Notes: generated by a model not told the origin, from the letters alone. DNA of 64,000 bases from Onthophagus taurus (GCF_036711975.1 NC_091976.1:32488001-32552000); one strand, 5' to 3'. Shown: positions 25,482 through 57,287, numbered from the stretch's first letter. Translations and numbers: made by a program.

Positions 25482-25659
25482 ATCAATTTCTAATATTTTT
25501 TTATTATGTGTAAATACAGGAAGGGGAAAAGTAATAATTACATTTTTTTTATGGTTATTAATATATAAAATATTAATTTATTTGTTTGTTTTTATATCCA
25601 ATCTAAAAATTGAAATTCAATGAATGTTTTCAAAACAAGATAAATTTTGTTTATGTTTT
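25482..25659. other. 3' flank of the LRRC58-like gene
   Basis: AT-rich, no repeat. It presumably contains the 3' untranslated region. No canonical AATAAA is seen close after the stop; ATTAAT and ATATAAA variants near 25560-25575 could serve. Confidence 0.35.
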
Positions 25660-28600
25660 AGTTTATCATAATTATGTTTATCACTTCCACTGGAGTCACT
25701 AATCTATATATTGTGATTCTAGACCTCTTCTCATCTCTGAAATGTAAACAATGTCATTTCACACTTTGAGATAGAGTTTAAATGATGAATCTATTTTTTG
25801 CAAAGCAATATCAACTCTTTCATGGTAATATCTAGTCCTCTACCAGTTTTATATCATCTTTTGTGAGCATTATTGTTGCAATATTCACATCTTGTTGTTC
25901 ACTAGCACTAAGCTATCTCAAGCAGTCTTTACTCTTCCATTAATAGTAATAGTCCTCTATCAGCAATATTTTATCTTCTGCCAGCAGTATCTAGCTTTCT
26001 ATGAGGTTACAAGCATTATTTTTTTGTCAACAAACACTAAGTGATTTTCTGAAAGCAATCACTACTCTTCCATTAATAGTATTTAGCCCTCTATTAACAA
26101 TGTCAAGTCTTCTGCCGGCAGTGTGAGGCTTTCTATGAAAATCTAAACCTCTACAAACATCTATATACTGTGATTCTAAACCTCTTCTCATGTCTGAAAT
26201 GTATACAATGCCATTTCACACATTGAGATAGAGTTAAAATGATGAATTAATAAACCTCAATTTGTAGTGTGAGCAGTGCAATTCGAATTTTTCTTATAAT
26301 TTAGAGATTGATTCGAATCAAACAAAATACCTAATCCTTTTTCGACATTATCTAAATCTATTTAAGAAACAAAATATTGTTAGTGATGCAAATGTTTACT
26401 AGACATACTCAAAGCGTTTTTGACTCTTCATTTCAAATGTATATCCATAGTAAGCAGTACCTAGTCTTTTGGCTGGAGTAACTAGTCTTCAGCAAGCAAT
26501 ATCTAATCTTCTATAAGCACCAAGTCATTTTTTACGACCAATATCAACTCTTTCATGGCAGTATCTAGTCCCCTACCAGCTATATCTCATCTTTTGCGAA
26601 CAATATCTAGCTTTCTGTGAGGATACAAGCAATATCTTGTTGATCACTAACATTAATCTGTCTGCTGCAAGCAGTACTCTTCCATTGATAGTATTTAGTC
26701 CTCCACCAGCATTTTTTATCTTCTGCCAGCAATGTCTAGTTTTCTATGAGGATACAAGCAGTATTTTGTTGTCAATAAGCACTAACTGATTTTCTGAAAG
26801 CAGTCACCATTCTTCCATTCATAGTATTTAGCCCTCTATCAACAATATCAAATCTTCTGCCGGCAGTATGGGGCTTTCTATAAAAATCTAAGCTTCTACA
26901 AGGACCAAGTGACCTTCTGTAAGCAGTATCTACTCTTCCATTGATAGTATTTAGTCTTCTACCAGCAGTATCTAGCTTTCTATGACGATACAAGCAGTAT
27001 TTTGTTGTCCACAAGCACTAAGTAATCTTCTGCAAGCAGCATCTATTCGTCCATTGATAGTATTTAGTTCTCTACCAGCAACATTTTATATTCTGCTAGC
27101 AGTATCTAGCTTTTTATGACGATACAAGTATTATCTTGTTGTCCACAAACACTAAATGATCTTCTGCAAGCAGTCGCTGCTCTTCTATTGATAGTATTCA
27201 GTCCTGTACCAGCAAGTCTCTGTACCAGCATCTAGTTTTAGTAATCTTCTGCAAGCAGCATCTATTCTTCCATTGATAGTATTTAGTTCTCTACCAGCAA
27301 CATTTTATATTCTGCTCGCAGTATCTAGCTTTTTATGACGATACAAGTATTATCTTGTTGTCCACAAACACTAAGTAATCTTCTGCAAGCAGTCGCTGTT
27401 CTTCTATTGATAGTATTCAGTCCTGTACCAGCATCTAGTTTTCTGCCAGCAGTATGGAGCTTTCTATCCAAACTTCCACAAGCACTAAATGATCTTTTGC
27501 AAGCAATATCTGCTTTTCTATTGGTAGTATCTAGTTGTCTTTTCTATATCAATCGATTTGGAAACATGGTACGCAGCAAATTCATTATTAATCGAACAGT
27601 ATGGCATGTTACATCATCTTGCTGGAACCAGTAATCTTAACTAGTAGCATCTACTCTTACATTGGTAGTATCTACTACTCTGTCAGTAATATCTAGCACA
27701 ATGAATGAATGAATGTCAACAAGCACTAACTGATTTTCTGAACGCAGCATGGTGCTTTTTATGAAAATCTAAACTTCTACAAGGACCAACTGATCTTCTG
27801 CAAGCTGTAACTACTCTTTCATTGATAATATTTAGTTTTCTACCAGCAATATCTAACTTTCTGTGATAATACAAGCAGTATCATGTTGTACACAAGCACT
27901 AAGTGATCTTTTGCAAGCAATATCTACTTTTCTATTGATAGTATTTAGTCCTCTACCAACAATTTCTTATCTTCTGCTTGCAGTATCTAATTTTCCATGA
28001 GGATACAAGCAGTACCTTATCGTCTACAAGCACTTAGTGATCTTTTGCAAGCAGTATCTACTTTTTCATTGGTAGTATCTACCATCCGTGCCAAAAGTCA
28101 AGGCCCCCACTTTAGAAATCGATATTTTCGCAACCACTCCATAAAAAAAATTGCGAAACGTACGTTCTAGAATCTAGACAGTACGTCGCGCCTTTATCTT
28201 ACCTACATAAAGAAATAAAGGTGCGACGTCCTGTCAGTGGAACACACATCAGGACCATCTTTCCCTATTGGACAAAACTCTATCAGCAATGTCAAGTGGT
28301 TTGCAAGCAGTATTAGTAGCTTTCTATAAGATCTACAACTTCTACAAGCACTAAGTATTTCTTCCATTGATAGTATTTAGTTCTTTACCAGCAACATCTT
28401 ATATTTTGCTAGCAGTATCTAGTTTTCTATGACGATACAAGCAATATCTTGTTGTTCACAAGCACTAAGTGATCTTCTGCAAGAAGTCGCTGCTCTTTTA
28501 TTGATAGTATTCAGTCCTGTACCAGTAACATCTAGTTTTCTGCCAAAATTCTGAAGACCTAATCTTCCATCAGTAGTATTTACTAAAAACAATCCCGGCA

Positions 28601-29660
28601 GTATCTACTCTTATATTGGTAGTATCTAGTACTTTTCCAGCAATATCTAGTCTTCTGACAGCGGTATAGAGCTTACCATGAAAATCTAAACTTTTACAAG
28701 TACTACGTGATCTTTTGTAAGCAGTCACGCCTTTTTATCACGCCTTTTTTTTGCAATTTCAACCCTCCATTATGTTTACTCTTCTCCCAACAGTATTCTG
28801 CTTTATACCAGTAGATTATACCAGTAATTTGCACTGCTCACTTTGATAATTTAGGCTTTTATAATCATTAAATAACTTTCTGCAAGCAGCATCTACTCTT
28901 ACATTAATAGTATCTACTACTTTGTCAGCAATGTCTTGTCTTCTGTCACCAGTCTGAACGTTTTTTTAAAGATCTAATCTTCCATCGGTAGTATTTAGAC
29001 TTTTACAAGCATTAAATAACTTTCTGCAAGCAGCATCTAGTTGTACATTGGTAGTATCTAGTATTTTTCCAGCAATGCCTAGTCTTCTGATAGCAGTATA
29101 GAGCTTACCATGAAAATCTAAACTTTTACAAGCACTAAGTGATCTTTTGTAAGCAGTACCTATTCCTCTTTAATCTTATGCAATCAATATCTCGCCTTTT
29201 TTTGCAGTTTCAACTATCCCATTATGTTTAGTCTTCTACGAGCAGTATCCTGCTTTATACCTGTAGATTATACCTCACTTTGAGAATTTAGGCTTTTATA
29301 AGCATTAAATAACTTTCTGCAAACAGCATCCACTCTTACATTGGTAGTATCTACTACTTGGCCAGCAATATCTAGTCTTCTGACAGCAATATATGATCTT
29401 TTGTAAGTAGTATTTACTTCTCTTTAGTCTTATACAAGCAATATCTCGCCTATTTTGGCAGTTCTCCATTATGCTTAGTCTTCTACTAACAGTATCCTGC
29501 TTTGTATCAGTAGTACCAGACTAGTCTAATCTTTTGTTAGTAGCATTTAGGCTTTTACAAGCAATATCTTTTCTTCTGCCATCAGTATTTAGTTATCTGC
29601 AAACGATAAGTGGTGTTTTATAAGCAGTATCTAGCCCACCATTAGCAGTATCTGTTTTTT
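25660..29660. repeat. Degenerate minisatellite, about 21 bp unit (array E)
   Basis: About 4 kb is made of imperfect copies of a 21 bp word close to CAGCAGTATCTAGTCTTCTGC. Larger cycles recur every 130-160 bp, each with phrases such as CTTCCATTGATAGTATTTAG, CTATGAGGATACAAGCAGT and CACAAGCACTAAGTGATCT. Because 21 is a multiple of 3, long stretches stay open on both strands. The minus strand reads as a heptapeptide series (LDTAGRR, LNTINGR, VDTAxRR). Stops are frequent overall and I see no start, splice or domain evidence for a protein. Confidence 0.85.
28083..28265. mobile_element. Unique insert inside array E, possible small element
   Basis: The 21 bp pattern stops at about 28083 and resumes at about 28265. 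The insert starts near CCGTGCCAAAAGTCAAGGCC and contains an imperfect hairpin: ACGTCGCGCCTTTATCTT (28182 on) faces AAATAAAGGTGCGACGTCC (to about 28231). No terminal repeats or duplicated target were found, so the element type is open. Confidence 0.4.
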
Positions 29661-32600
29661 CTGCCTTCTCAAACGATGTTGATAGTACGAATCGTCATTC
29701 TTGGCATCATATGGAGTACATTGATGACAAAATCGTGTTATATTTGAGCATACAGTATAAATTTGCGCAATGTTTTCCATTAACAATAACTACATTGTCA
29801 CAGACTGTTTTTTTAGTACTTCATAATTTTTCAATTGATATACTTACCGACAATAATTTGATGAGTTATTACATTAATTAAATGATTAAACAAATAGGTC
29901 GTTGAGACAGATTAATAAACGTGGGGTAATTTTATGAAAATAAATTTAAATAGAAATTAAAAATCAAACGTTTTTTGATAATTATTTAATTATAGTTTCA
30001 CTTATTATATTGCATCGTCAATAAACATATAAGCGGTAAGTATTTACAAGTATAAAACATCGATGTTATAAAGGAAAAGAAAATTGTTAAATAAAATTTA
30101 CTCAAAATTTAAAAAAATAAAAGAACCAAAAATACTCAAACCATGTTATTTTTTTAAATTTACTTAAAGCTGAGTATCTTTGGTGTTTTCTCTTCGCTAA
30201 ATAATCTTTCTTATGCAAGATTCACCAATTTTTTTTAATAGTATAATAAATTACATATAATTTGTTTTTTTTTTTAGTAGTAGTAATAGTATTTTTTTAT
30301 TAAATAACCTGATTCGTCCTACATTTATTTAATATAGATTTTTTTAAGGTTAAAGCAACAATAGGAGAATGAAGTTGATATTTACATTGATAAAAGCGAC
30401 ACAATTTTTATAGTTTATTAAATCACATTTTAATTTAAATTGTTTAGTATTAAAACTTCTTTCTCCTTATTCACCAAAAAAAAATAAATTAAATAAAAAG
30501 AACTATTTTATTTATTTTAATTTTTATAATTTCTATAATTAAGTCCAGCAAAGATTAATTAATTAATTGAAAATTTGTTATTCGAGAGAGCATTCATAGA
30601 ATGCATAATTTTTTAAACAAGGTTGGTTTTAATTAAATTAAAGAATTTTTTTTTTGATACATTATTAGTTGAAGTAATTATTATATTACACATACATTGC
30701 ACATATGAATACATAAAAATAAATTTAGTGAAATATATTTTAATATAAGATAATATAATATACCCTAGCTATTAGCTAAAGCCTATTTAAATTTCTACTC
30801 AAGTTTTAGCTATTAGCTACTTCTATTGTAAACACCCATCAAATACTTCTTTGTTTGTTAAATTTCCTTAAAAAGAGATAAATATTTAGATTTAAATCTA
30901 AATAATAAAATAAACAAATACTAATTTAATCCACTATTTATTTTTTTTAAATAACATTTTTTTAACATAATAAAATGACAGTTTTAGCAATTTAAATTTA
31001 TATATATATATTTTGTTTTTTTTTTTTTAATTTGTTGTATAGAGACGTAAAATCGTTCATCAAAATGAACGTTAAGAGGAAATTACCTGCAAACGCCTTT
31101 TATTACGCAAATATATCTCATCAATCAAAATTATAGTTAATGTTAATAATAATATGTATGGACAAAACAAAAATGGGAGAAAAAGAAAAAAATTATATAT
31201 AAAAAACGCACTCGTTTTATATTAACACAAAAACTGTACAAGTCACTCCTCCTCCGGTTTTTTTTTCTCTTTTGTGGTTGATACAGTGAGCATAAAAAAG
31301 ATCTCCAAAAAAAGAAAATGCGAAAAAAAATAAGAAAACCATACACAAAGAGTGCACGTCTACACATAACTTAAGTTATATATATATATATAATGTTTAT
31401 ATATATTAAATTTTTATCTAAAGTCCATGTTTTTTTTTGTATCATTATTTTTTATCCTTGTAGTAGTAATAATACAGGCGTGACACAATTTTTTTTTTAA
31501 TTTAAATGTATCTTTCGTTATTATTAAATTTTTTTGCTTACTTTGGTGACGAGATAATAAACTTGAATCATGCACGCATTGCACTTCTTATAAGCTATTA
31601 CGAACATCTTTAAACTACGTTTTTTTATTTAAATTTTCACCCTTTTTCTTGTATGTCTAAAGCACAAGCTAGAGTTTACACAGTTATGCATAATTTGTCC
31701 AGTTGATAAAGAGTTTTACCCGGTTCTAAGGCTTGTCTCGAGCAATTCGTCGCAATCTACCCATCGATATTTTTGCTTTTTAGTATATATTTATTTTAAC
31801 TTTGTGATCGCTACTTCTTCGGGCGAGTCTTCTGTGATTTTACGTTTTTACGGTTTTCTACGGGCCTCTAAAATAACATCGAGAAAACTTTAAATACATT
31901 CATTCATAAAAATTAAATAAAAATTAACTTAAATTAATATCAATTCATTTTGGAGATGAATTCATTTAATATTCATATCCAAAATAATTATCCACAAATA
32001 TATTAATTAATTTGGGGTGATCTGCAAATTACAATTTTAATAAAAAGAGGATTTAATTTGAAGCAATTTTTTAAGATTAACTCCTACACAACTTTATTAC
32101 TTCATCCTTGGTTAAAATCTATTTATAACATACACGTCATCTAAGGAAAAAATAATAATAAGTGGGGAAATTAAAAAAAAGGAAAAAATTGAGTGTAAAA
32201 AAAAAATACAAAAAATTTTATCGAACTAATTTATTTAAACCCAATAAATATATTTACTTATAATCTAAAAAATAATCTTTTTCTAGGAAAAAAATAAAAA
32301 TAAGAAATACATCAAAATTCTATTTTGCAGATCACCTTTTTTATTTTTGCTATATTTGTGTTGCTCTTCAAATTCTTTAATTCGATATGATTTTAAAGCA
32401 TGCGTGATAATCAATCTCTTAATTTGATAAATTGCACACGGCTCATCAGGTGATAATAATAATTAACAGATTTTTCGACGATTTCTTCTTCCTCAACTGC
32501 CTTTATTTTTGCATTCAATTGGATTTTATTTTTATTTTATGTTCATTCGGTTTATGTCGTTTTTAGATAAAAAATCTCGTCAATTTCTTCGCTAATTAAT

Positions 32601-33054
32601 AAAACAATTTCGATCAACATAAACCGCAATGACGATAATTAAAAATATCGCGTGGTTATTGGCTAAAAAAAATGCCGTTTTACACATATCTTAAGTTTTT
32701 TTTTGTATGTAGTTATTCTGTACAACTGACGGATCGCGTATTATAATAATTAATTAATTAATTAACCTATGGTACAGCTGTATCTTAATTTTTTCCGATA
32801 TTTTTTTTTAAACGGGAATCGAATCGTGGTCACACACGCAGATCATCTACCTATAGTAAGTTAAAAGTGTTCTAGTAGCAGGTCAGGGCAGGGCTAAGGT
32901 GCCACGCGTCATTTTTTTAAAGGGATATTTTCGATGGGCGATAGAGGGGAAAATAGTGATAACAAAAATTGGTAAAGTAATTTTTTTAATTTTACTTTAA
33001 CCGATTCGGTTATTATTTTTTTTTAAATTGCGTATTGTGGGGGATTTGAACTAC
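29661..33054 (-). other. AT-rich region containing the presumed shaggy 3' untranslated region
   Basis: This lies directly downstream of the shaggy stop codon on the minus strand. GSK-3 transcripts commonly have long 3' UTRs, so part of it is probably transcribed, but I cannot place the end. Homopolymer T/A runs and TATATA tracts (31000-31400) are frequent. A less AT-rich island at 32815-32935 (GGTCAGGGCAGGGCTAAGG) might be a conserved UTR block. No other gene is visible. Confidence 0.4.
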
Positions 33055-51546
<18,492 letters not shown>

Positions 51547-51772
51547 AATTTCTCTTAATTTTTTTTTTAATGATTAATAATCAATCTTGTTATCTACAAA
51601 ATAGTTTGCAACTTATTGTTCTTGATGATACGGTCAATTTCGTTGGGGGATGGGGACGGTTTCGGTTGTAGATAATGGCTTTTACTTTGCTGTCAGTGAA
51701 CCTTGCCGCGTCCGTTCTTTGGGAAGCCGTCAATATCCATGTTCATGCAAAATCGTGTAGTGTTCTAGCAAA
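51547..51772 (-). other. sgg: shaggy 5' untranslated exon with an upstream reading frame
   Basis: The sequence upstream of the shaggy ATG runs back to an acceptor TTGATTTCTTTAG at 51773-51774. Inside is an upstream frame of 17 codons (51693-51746; starts MNMDIDG, ends GKVH then TGA). It stops before the main start and could limit translation. Confidence 0.5.
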
Positions 51773-51860
51773 CTAAAGAAATCAATCAAGAGTTAATAGG
51801 GAATCGAATGTTATTATTTAAAACCAGATAAGACTAGGTAAAAGTTATGACATTTATTAC

Positions 51861-51930
51861 CTCTTTGACGTGTTAAAAATTTTTTTTGACGGATGACGCG
51901 ATGACGGGCAACCCAGCCACACCACAACCG
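51861..51930 (-). other. sgg: Possible first untranslated exon of shaggy
   Basis: On the minus strand a GC-richer stretch (GGTTGTGGTGTGGCTGGG) leads to a donor GTAATA at 51859-51860, and an 87 bp intron would join it to the acceptor near 51773. No TATA box is seen. The 5' limit is a guess. Confidence 0.35.
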
Positions 51931-52229
51931 ACTTTTTTATCATCAATTTTGACATTTTAAACAAAATAATCATTTTTCTTATGTCTCTACGATAATTTAA
52001 TTAATTTTGTTTTTAATTTTATCATAAAATGTTTGTAAAAATCCCCAATATCTCCTCAACTCTTTATAATATATCGATTTATACTTATTTATAGCACACT
52101 CATTGTTTTTAGGTCATTAAAGATAATGGTTAACAAATTGATGGGGTATTATGTTATATCACGTAATGTTATAAAAATATATTTCTTAATTTAGTATTAT
52201 TTAGATATATTAAAGAGCATGTTGATGTA
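51931..52229. other. Spacer upstream of shaggy
   Basis: AT-rich DNA with no repeat. It probably contains the shaggy promoter; no core element is clear. Confidence 0.3.
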
Positions 52230-55200
52230 TGAAGAGGAAGATGTTGATTGATGAATCTCAATGAATGATTGAGAAAGACAAGGAAGGCATTGAATAACAT
52301 TAAAAACAACGTTGAAGTATATCAAGAATAAAGATATCAAAGACGATGTTATTAGATGACAAGAGATGTTGACAGAGTCAGAACAACATTATGAGGAGAA
52401 TGTTGAAGGAACCAAAACAGTTTTGAACAATTTTAATATCATAGATAATGTTGAGGAACGTAATAATCTAGAGTATCAGGTGCTATGTTGAGATATGTCA
52501 GGATTTAACGACATCAAGGACGATTTACATAGATAATAAGGAAAATATTGAGATACTACTCCAAGACAATGAATGAGGGGTGCCATAAAAAACTGAGGAA
52601 GGCCAGCGAAGATGTTGCAGGTTATCAAGGATGATGTTGAAGGAACCAAAACATGTTTTGAGGTATGTCAGAAACAATTTTAATGTTACAAAACTGAGAA
52701 AAGCCAGCGATGATACTAGAGACTATCAAGATGATGCTGAAAAAACTAAAATGTATCAAGAACAATTTTATTGTCATACACAATGTTGAGGAACTCAATA
52801 ATGTACGGTATCAAGTTGCCATTTTGAGATGTGTCAGTATTTAAAGACATCAAGGACGATTTACATAGATAATGAGGAAAATATTGAGAGATACTACTAG
52901 AAGACAATAAAAAGGAATGCCATAAAAAACTGAAAAAGGCCAGCGAAGATGTTGCAGGTTATCAAGGATGATGTTGAAGGAACCAAAACATGTTTTGAGG
53001 TATGTCAGAAATAATTTTAATGTTACAAAGCTGAGAAAGGCCAGCGATGATATCAAGACTATCAAGATGATGTTGAAAAAACTAAAATGTGTCAAGAACG
53101 ATTTTATTGTCATACACAATGTTGAGGAACACAATAATGTGGAGTATCAAGTGCCATATTGAGATGTATCAGTATTTAAAGACATCAAGGACTATTTACA
53201 TAGATAATGAGAAAAATATTGAGAGATACTACTAGAAGACAATAAAAAGGAGTGCCATAAAAAACTGAAAAAGGCCAGCGAAGCTGTTGCAGGTTATCAA
53301 GGATGATGTTGATAAAAGTTGAAGGAACCAAAATATGTTTTGAGGTTTGCCAGAAACAATTTTATTGTTACAAAGTTGAGAAAGGCCAGCGATGATATTA
53401 GAGACTTATCAAGATGATGTTGAAAAAACTAAAATGTGTCAAGAACGATTTTATTGTCATACACAATGTTGAGGAACACAATAATGTAGGGTACAAAGTT
53501 GCCATATTGAGATGTGTCAGTATTTAAAGACATCAAGGACGATTTACATAGATAATGAGGAAAATATTGAGAGATACTACTAGAAGACAATGAAAAAGAG
53601 TGCCATAAAAAACTGAGGAAGGGCAACGAAGCTGTTGCAGGTTATCAAGGATGATGTTGATAAAAGTTGAAGAAACCAAGACATGTTTTGAGGTATGTCA
53701 GAAACAATTTTACTTTTACAAAGCTGAGAAAGGCCAGCAATGATATCAAGACTATCAAGATGATGTTGAAAAAATTAAAATGTGTCAAGAAAGATTTTAT
53801 TGTCATACACAATGTTGAGGAACACAATAATGTAGGGTATCAAGTTTCCATATTGAGATGTGTCAGTATTTAAAGACATCAAGGACGATTTACATAGATA
53901 ATGAGGAAAATATTGAGAGATACTACTAGACGACAATGAAAAGGAGTGCCATAAAAAACTGAAAAAGGCCAGCGAAGCTGTTGCAGGTTATCAAGGATGA
54001 TGTTGATAAATGTTGAAGGAACCAAGACATGTTTTAAGGTATGTCAGAAACAATTTTACTGTTACAAAGCTGAGAAAGGCCAGCGATGATATCAAGACTA
54101 TCAAGATGATGTTGAAAAAACTAAAATGTGTCAAGAAAGATTTTATTGTCATACATAATGTTGAGGAACGCAATAATCTAGAGTATCAGGAGCCATGTTA
54201 AGACGTGTCAGTATTTAAAGATATCAAGGACGATTTACATAGATAATGAGGAAAATATTGAGAGATACTACTAGAAGACAATGAAAGGGAGTGCCATAAA
54301 AACTGAGGAAGGCCAGCGAAGCTGTTGCGGGTTATCAAGGATGATGTTGATAAAAATTGAAGGAACCAACACATGTTTTGAGGTATGTCAAAAACAATTT
54401 TAATGTTACAAAGCTGAGAAAGGCCAGCGATGATATTAGAGACTTATCAAGATGATGTTGAAAAAACTAAAATGTGTCAAGAACGATTTTATTGTCATAC
54501 ACAATGTTGAGGAACACAATAATGTAGGGTATCAAGTTTCCATTTTGAGATGTGTCAGTATTTAAAGACATCAAGAACGATTTACAGAGATAATGAGGAA
54601 AATATTGAGAGATACTACTAGAAAACAATGAAAAGGAGTACCATAAAAACTGAGGAAGGCCAGCGAAGATGTTGCAGGGTATCAAGGATGATGTTGATAC
54701 AAGTTGAAGGAACCAAAACATGTTTTGAGGTATGTCAGAAACAATTTTAATGTTACAAAGCTGAGAAAAGCCAGCGATGATACTAGAGACTATCAAGATG
54801 ATGCTGAAAAAACTAAAATGTATCAAGAACGATTTTATGGTCATACACAATGTTGAGGAACACAATAATGTAGGGTATCAAGTTTCCATATTGAGATGTG
54901 TCAGTATTTAAAGACATCAAGGACGATTTACATAGATAAAGAGAAACATATTGAGAGATACTACTAGAAGACAATAAAAAGGAGTGCCATAAAAAACTGA
55001 AAAAGGCCAGCGATGCTGTTGCAGGTTATCAAGGATGATGTTGATAAAAGTTGAAGGAACCAAAACATGTTTTGAGGTATGTCAGAAAAAATTTGAATGT
55101 TACAAAGCTGAGAAAGGCCAGCGATGATATGAGAGACTATCAAGATGATATTGAAAAAATTAAAATGTGTCATGAACGATTTTATTGTCATACACAACGT

Positions 55201-56270
55201 TGAGGAACACAATAATGTAGGGTATCAAGTGCCACATTGAGATGTATCAGTATTTAAAAACATCAAGGACGATTTACATAGATAATGAGGAAAATATTGA
55301 GAGATACTACTAGAAGACAATGAAAAGGAGTGCCATAAAAAACTGAAAAAGGCCAGCGAAGCTGTTGCAGATCATCAAGGATGATGTTGATAAATGTTGA
55401 AGGAACCAAAAGATGTTTTGAGGTATGTCAGAAATAATTTTAATGTTACAAAGCTGAGAAAGGCCAGCGATGATATTAGAGACTTATCAAGATGATGTTG
55501 AAAAAACTAAAATGTGTCAAGAACGATTTTATTGTCATACACAACGTTGAGGAACACAATAATGTAGGGTATCAAGTTTCCATATTGAGATGTGTCAGTA
55601 TTTAAAGACATCAAGGACGATTTACATAGATAATGAGGAAAATATTGAGAGATACTACTAGAAAACAATGAAAAGGAGTGCCATAAAAAAATGAAAAACG
55701 CCAGCGAAGCTGTTGCAGGTTATCAAAGATGATGTTGATAAAAGTTGAAGGAACCAAGACATGTTTTGAGGTATGTCAGAAACAATTTTAATGTTACAAA
55801 GCTGAAAAAGGCCAGCGATATTAGGACTACCAAGACGTTGAGGAACACAATAATCTAGGGTATCAAGTTGCCATATTGAAATGTATCAGTATTTAACGAC
55901 ATCAACGACGATTTACTCAAAGACAATGGAGAGGGTTGTCATAAACGAAATTGAGAAAAGCCAGCGACCATGTTGTGTAGGATATCAAGGTTGATGTTGA
56001 TAAATGTTGAATGAACCAAAACAGTTTTGAGGTACGTCAGGAACGATTTTAATGTTACAATATTCAGGAAGGCCAGAGACAATACTCTAGAGCGTCATAA
56101 TGATAATGAGAAAAAATATAGAGTGAGGGCACGATACTACTCAAAGAAGAAGATCACACCAAACGAAGCGGAGATTACCAAGATGATGTTGATTAATCTA
56201 GAAAGATCCAAAACATGTTTTGAGAAATATCAAGAACGATGTTAATATCATAGACAACGTTGAGGAAGAC
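52230..56270. repeat. Tandem satellite, about 345 bp period (array J)
   Basis: About 11 copies. The marker GTTGAGGAACACAATAATGT recurs near 52785, 53121, 53468, 53812, 54159 (variant), 54506, 54851, 55198 and 55545. Each unit contains several shorter related words (TCAAGGATGATGTTGATAAA, AGGCCAGCGATGATAT, AAAATGTGTCAAGAACG), so it seems to have grown from a unit of about 20-25 bp. The start (52230-52500) and end (55850-56270) are more diverged. The hydrophobic minus-strand frames and the plus-strand frames repeat with the array and are not genes. Confidence 0.9.
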
Positions 56271-56729
56271 CATAATGTTGCAGATATTAAAAATAATGTT
56301 GATGGAATCTGAAGGGGGGCAGCAATATTGAAAGATTGTTGTCAGAGATTATGTTAGAACATGTCAAAGATAGTTTATGACAAGCTAAGATAGCAATTTT
56401 AAAATATTTGCATTAATTTCCCTTCAAGAGATTTACATTGAAGACCACTTACTCCCAATATGTACATATCGAGAATTTAATTTCCCACCACGATGTAGAA
56501 ATTGATTTCCTCTTAGTTTCCGCTTCCAGAGACATCCATCTCCGGTATAAATCCATTATCACGGAGTTAACTAACCCCCGATTGTTTCAACGTCGGTTAA
56601 CACATTTTCCGCTTCCCCGTCTTGTTATCTAACTTCGTAACGGCGTAAGAAGAAAATGTTTTGTAACTTTAATAAATATACTCGAATTTTCTCTATATAA
56701 ACCACAAAGATAATTTTGGTCATATCGAT
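56271..56729. other. Spacer with a GC-richer island
   Basis: Positions 56430-56640 are less AT-rich and open for 64 codons on the plus strand. I recognise no family and see no splice context, so I do not call a gene. Confidence 0.35.
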
Positions 56730-56879
56730 TTAATCAAATTTGTCATACGAATAAGATGAATTGATATCAAAAGTATACATTGAACCAATAAAAGCTATAA
56801 ATAAAATTTTTATTTTATTGATTTATTTTATTTAAGCTAATATTTATTTATCGACGAGATTAGTAAAAAAAAAAACGAT

Positions 56880-57287
56880 TTATTTAAACTTACTAGTAAT
56901 AGTTTTATGAATTTTTCTCCAAAATTGTAATAATTTACTAAAACCGTGCTTCTTCTTTTCTTCTTTTTCTTTTTTAACATAACCCAAATACGGTACAGAA
57001 CATCGACTTTTATTGAGCTGCGATTTTTTCTCTTTTAAATTCGCTAAAGATGTAGGTGGAGTTTCCGTTTGCCCCAACGGTACATTTGTAGCTTTCGAAA
57101 TCGGTTTTAAATCCAAATCACATTCCGATATCGATCTGAATCTTGGTCTCAACCGTTCCTTTTTATTATTAGTGTTATTATTATTATTCGTTGATTCACT
57201 AACAACTTTAATAACGTTCGTTTCACACGTGCAACTTTCATCGTCGCATCTTTCGCTATCTTTCGGTTCGAATTTCGGGGCCATCAT
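56880..57287 (-). CDS. Unrecognised basic protein, 135 aa (or 152 aa if spliced)
   Basis: An open frame from ATGATG at 57287 to a TAA at 56880. The N-terminus is acidic with a small cysteine cluster (C14, C19, C21). An Asn-rich run (NNNNNTNN) is at 34-41, then RLRPRFRSISECDLD, then a Lys/Glu-rich stretch (VKKEKEEKKKHGFSKLLQFW). No signal peptide or membrane segment. I do not know the family. Several AATAAA signals follow the stop. A perfect donor GTAAGT overlaps the last codons (exon would end at 56894), and an acceptor TTTTATTTATAG at 56795-56796 would add 21 residues ending at 56730. Both versions are possible. A plausible initiator (ACAGTCG) lies near 57312. Confidence 0.6.
   Translation of the reverse strand: MMAPKFEPKDSERCDDESCTCETNVIKVVSESTNNNNNTNNKKERLRPRFRSISECDLDLKPISKATNVPLGQTETPPTSLANLKEKKSQLNKSRCSVPYLGYVKKEKEEKKKHGFSKLLQFWRKIHKTITSKFK

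Noticed and set aside
31143..31367. Phe-rich 74-codon minus-strand frame
   Set aside because: It comes from A-rich homopolymer tracts on the plus strand in the presumed shaggy 3' untranslated region.
52850..55212. Repeated hydrophobic minus-strand frames (LTHFSFFNIILIVLIS type) resembling membrane proteins
   Set aside because: They recur once per 345 bp satellite unit, differ by frameshifts between units, and have no start or splice context.
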